From Phycisphaerae bacterium (lineage in GTDB: Bacteria > Planctomycetota > Phycisphaerae > UBA1845 > UTPLA1), in the NCBI GenBank assembly GCA_029259995.1, contig JAJDEC010000483.1, positions 1-7,075 of the forward strand: a DNA stretch of 7,075 nucleotides, read 5' to 3'. The notes beneath the pieces were generated by a model. The model made no database searches, was not told the DNA's origin, and worked only from the letters and a program-made list of their open reading frames with translations. Shown here one piece after another: positions 6,670 through 7,075 of the stretch (position 1 is the first letter of the stretch; each line of letters begins with the position of its first letter). The position numbers and the translations under genes were made by a program.

Positions 6670-7075
6670 ATTCGAAGATCGGCTGTCGCAAGTGACCGGA
6701 AATCGCGAATCAGGAATACGCCGCTTTCGCAGTTCACGAACAACGCGGATCGCCGATCGCCGTCGGCGAAATCCGAATCCGACCAGCCCCATCAACGACG
6801 CAGATGCCGACATCTCCGCCCCTACGCCGCAAGGTCCAACGCCCGGCAACGGCGCGGGATTCCCACCGCCATTCCCTTCATGGCAATCCGGCGTGCCATC
6901 ACTGTCGGCGTCGAGGAAGTCATCTTCGCCCGCACACACATCGCAGGCGTCGATCGCGCCGTCACTGTCAGTGTCCGATTCGCATTCGTCGGGGACGCCA
7001 TTCTCGTTGCAGTCGAGACTGTTGCCCGCCGCGATGTCTTCAACGTCCGCGAGACCGTTGCCGTTGCAGTCGTCG
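6655..7075 (-). CDS. C-terminal part of a secreted protein with Asp/Asn/Cys repeats and a sorting-like membrane tail (5' end beyond the right edge)
   Basis: The minus-strand frame is open from the window edge to the TAA at 6657-6655, giving 139 visible residues; the start is outside the window. Residues 1-66 are four acidic loops: DCNGNGLADVEDI, DCNENGVPDECE, DTDSDGAIDACD and DADSDGTPDCHE. These resemble thrombospondin type 3 or dockerin-like calcium loops and are of the Cys-bearing type common in planctomycete exoproteins. A Gly/Asn/Pro linker (67-81) leads to PCGVGAEMSAS, a hydrophobic stretch (about 89-102) and RRRR (103-106). This order (motif, short hydrophobic helix, arginine cluster) is that of PEP-CTERM and MYXO-CTERM sorting signals, and the Cys at 82 recalls the latter. 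I infer processing by a rhombosortase- or exosortase-like enzyme, without proof. Oddly, 33 further residues follow the RRRR, whereas such signals normally end within a few residues. The repeats and the reading frame are convincing; the overall function of the protein is unknown because most of it is missing. Confidence 0.85.
   Translation of the reverse strand, partial: DDCNGNGLADVEDIAAGNSLDCNENGVPDECESDTDSDGAIDACDVCAGEDDFLDADSDGTPDCHEGNGGGNPAPLPGVGPCGVGAEMSASASLMGLVGFGFRRRRSAIRVVRELRKRRIPDSRFPVTCDSRSSNCPGD

Overview
The window reads as a GC-rich bacterial chromosome segment, most likely from the Planctomycetota (possibly a Phycisphaerae-like lineage). This rests on inference. Two genes encode secreted proteins with thrombospondin type 3-like Asp/Asn repeats, one of them of the Cys-containing 'DCNGNG' style common in planctomycete exoproteins and ending in a hydrophobic segment plus RRRR cluster. 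No marker gene in the window fixes the phylum.

Left block (1-1594, minus strand): a membrane-anchored S41 C-terminal processing protease is followed after 21 bases by the 5' end of tsaD, the tRNA t6A37 synthase gene, which runs off the left edge. The two are probably co-transcribed.

Centre (1595-3769): a 282-base divergent intergenic region leads into a plus-strand gene for a two-part enzyme, an acetyl-CoA hydrolase/CoA-transferase fused to a GNAT acetyltransferase. The start is best placed at the ATG cluster at 1877-1880. One half handles acyl-CoA and carboxylates, while the other is of a family that normally uses acetyl-CoA as acyl donor.

3770-4326 is a 557-base stretch with no convincing gene. 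It holds a 13-base tandem repeat just upstream of a candidate extended -10 promoter, and a good Shine-Dalgarno for the next gene.

Right block (4327-7075): a 708-residue exported protein (signal peptide, beta-rich N-terminal region, three calcium-loop repeats, PKD-like segment, unrecognised C-terminal region, no anchor) converges on the 3' end of a minus-strand exoprotein gene that enters from the right edge and carries a Cys-containing C-terminal sorting-like signal with an unusual 33-residue tail. A strong 14-15 bp hairpin between them serves as a terminator for both strands.

I see no CRISPR array, insertion sequence, tRNA, rRNA or phage gene. Nothing here amounts to a clearly new multi-gene system. 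The most unusual items are the CoA-transferase/GNAT fusion, the unrecognised domain of the 708-residue protein, and the extended tail and in-frame 36-base repeat at the end of the right-edge gene.
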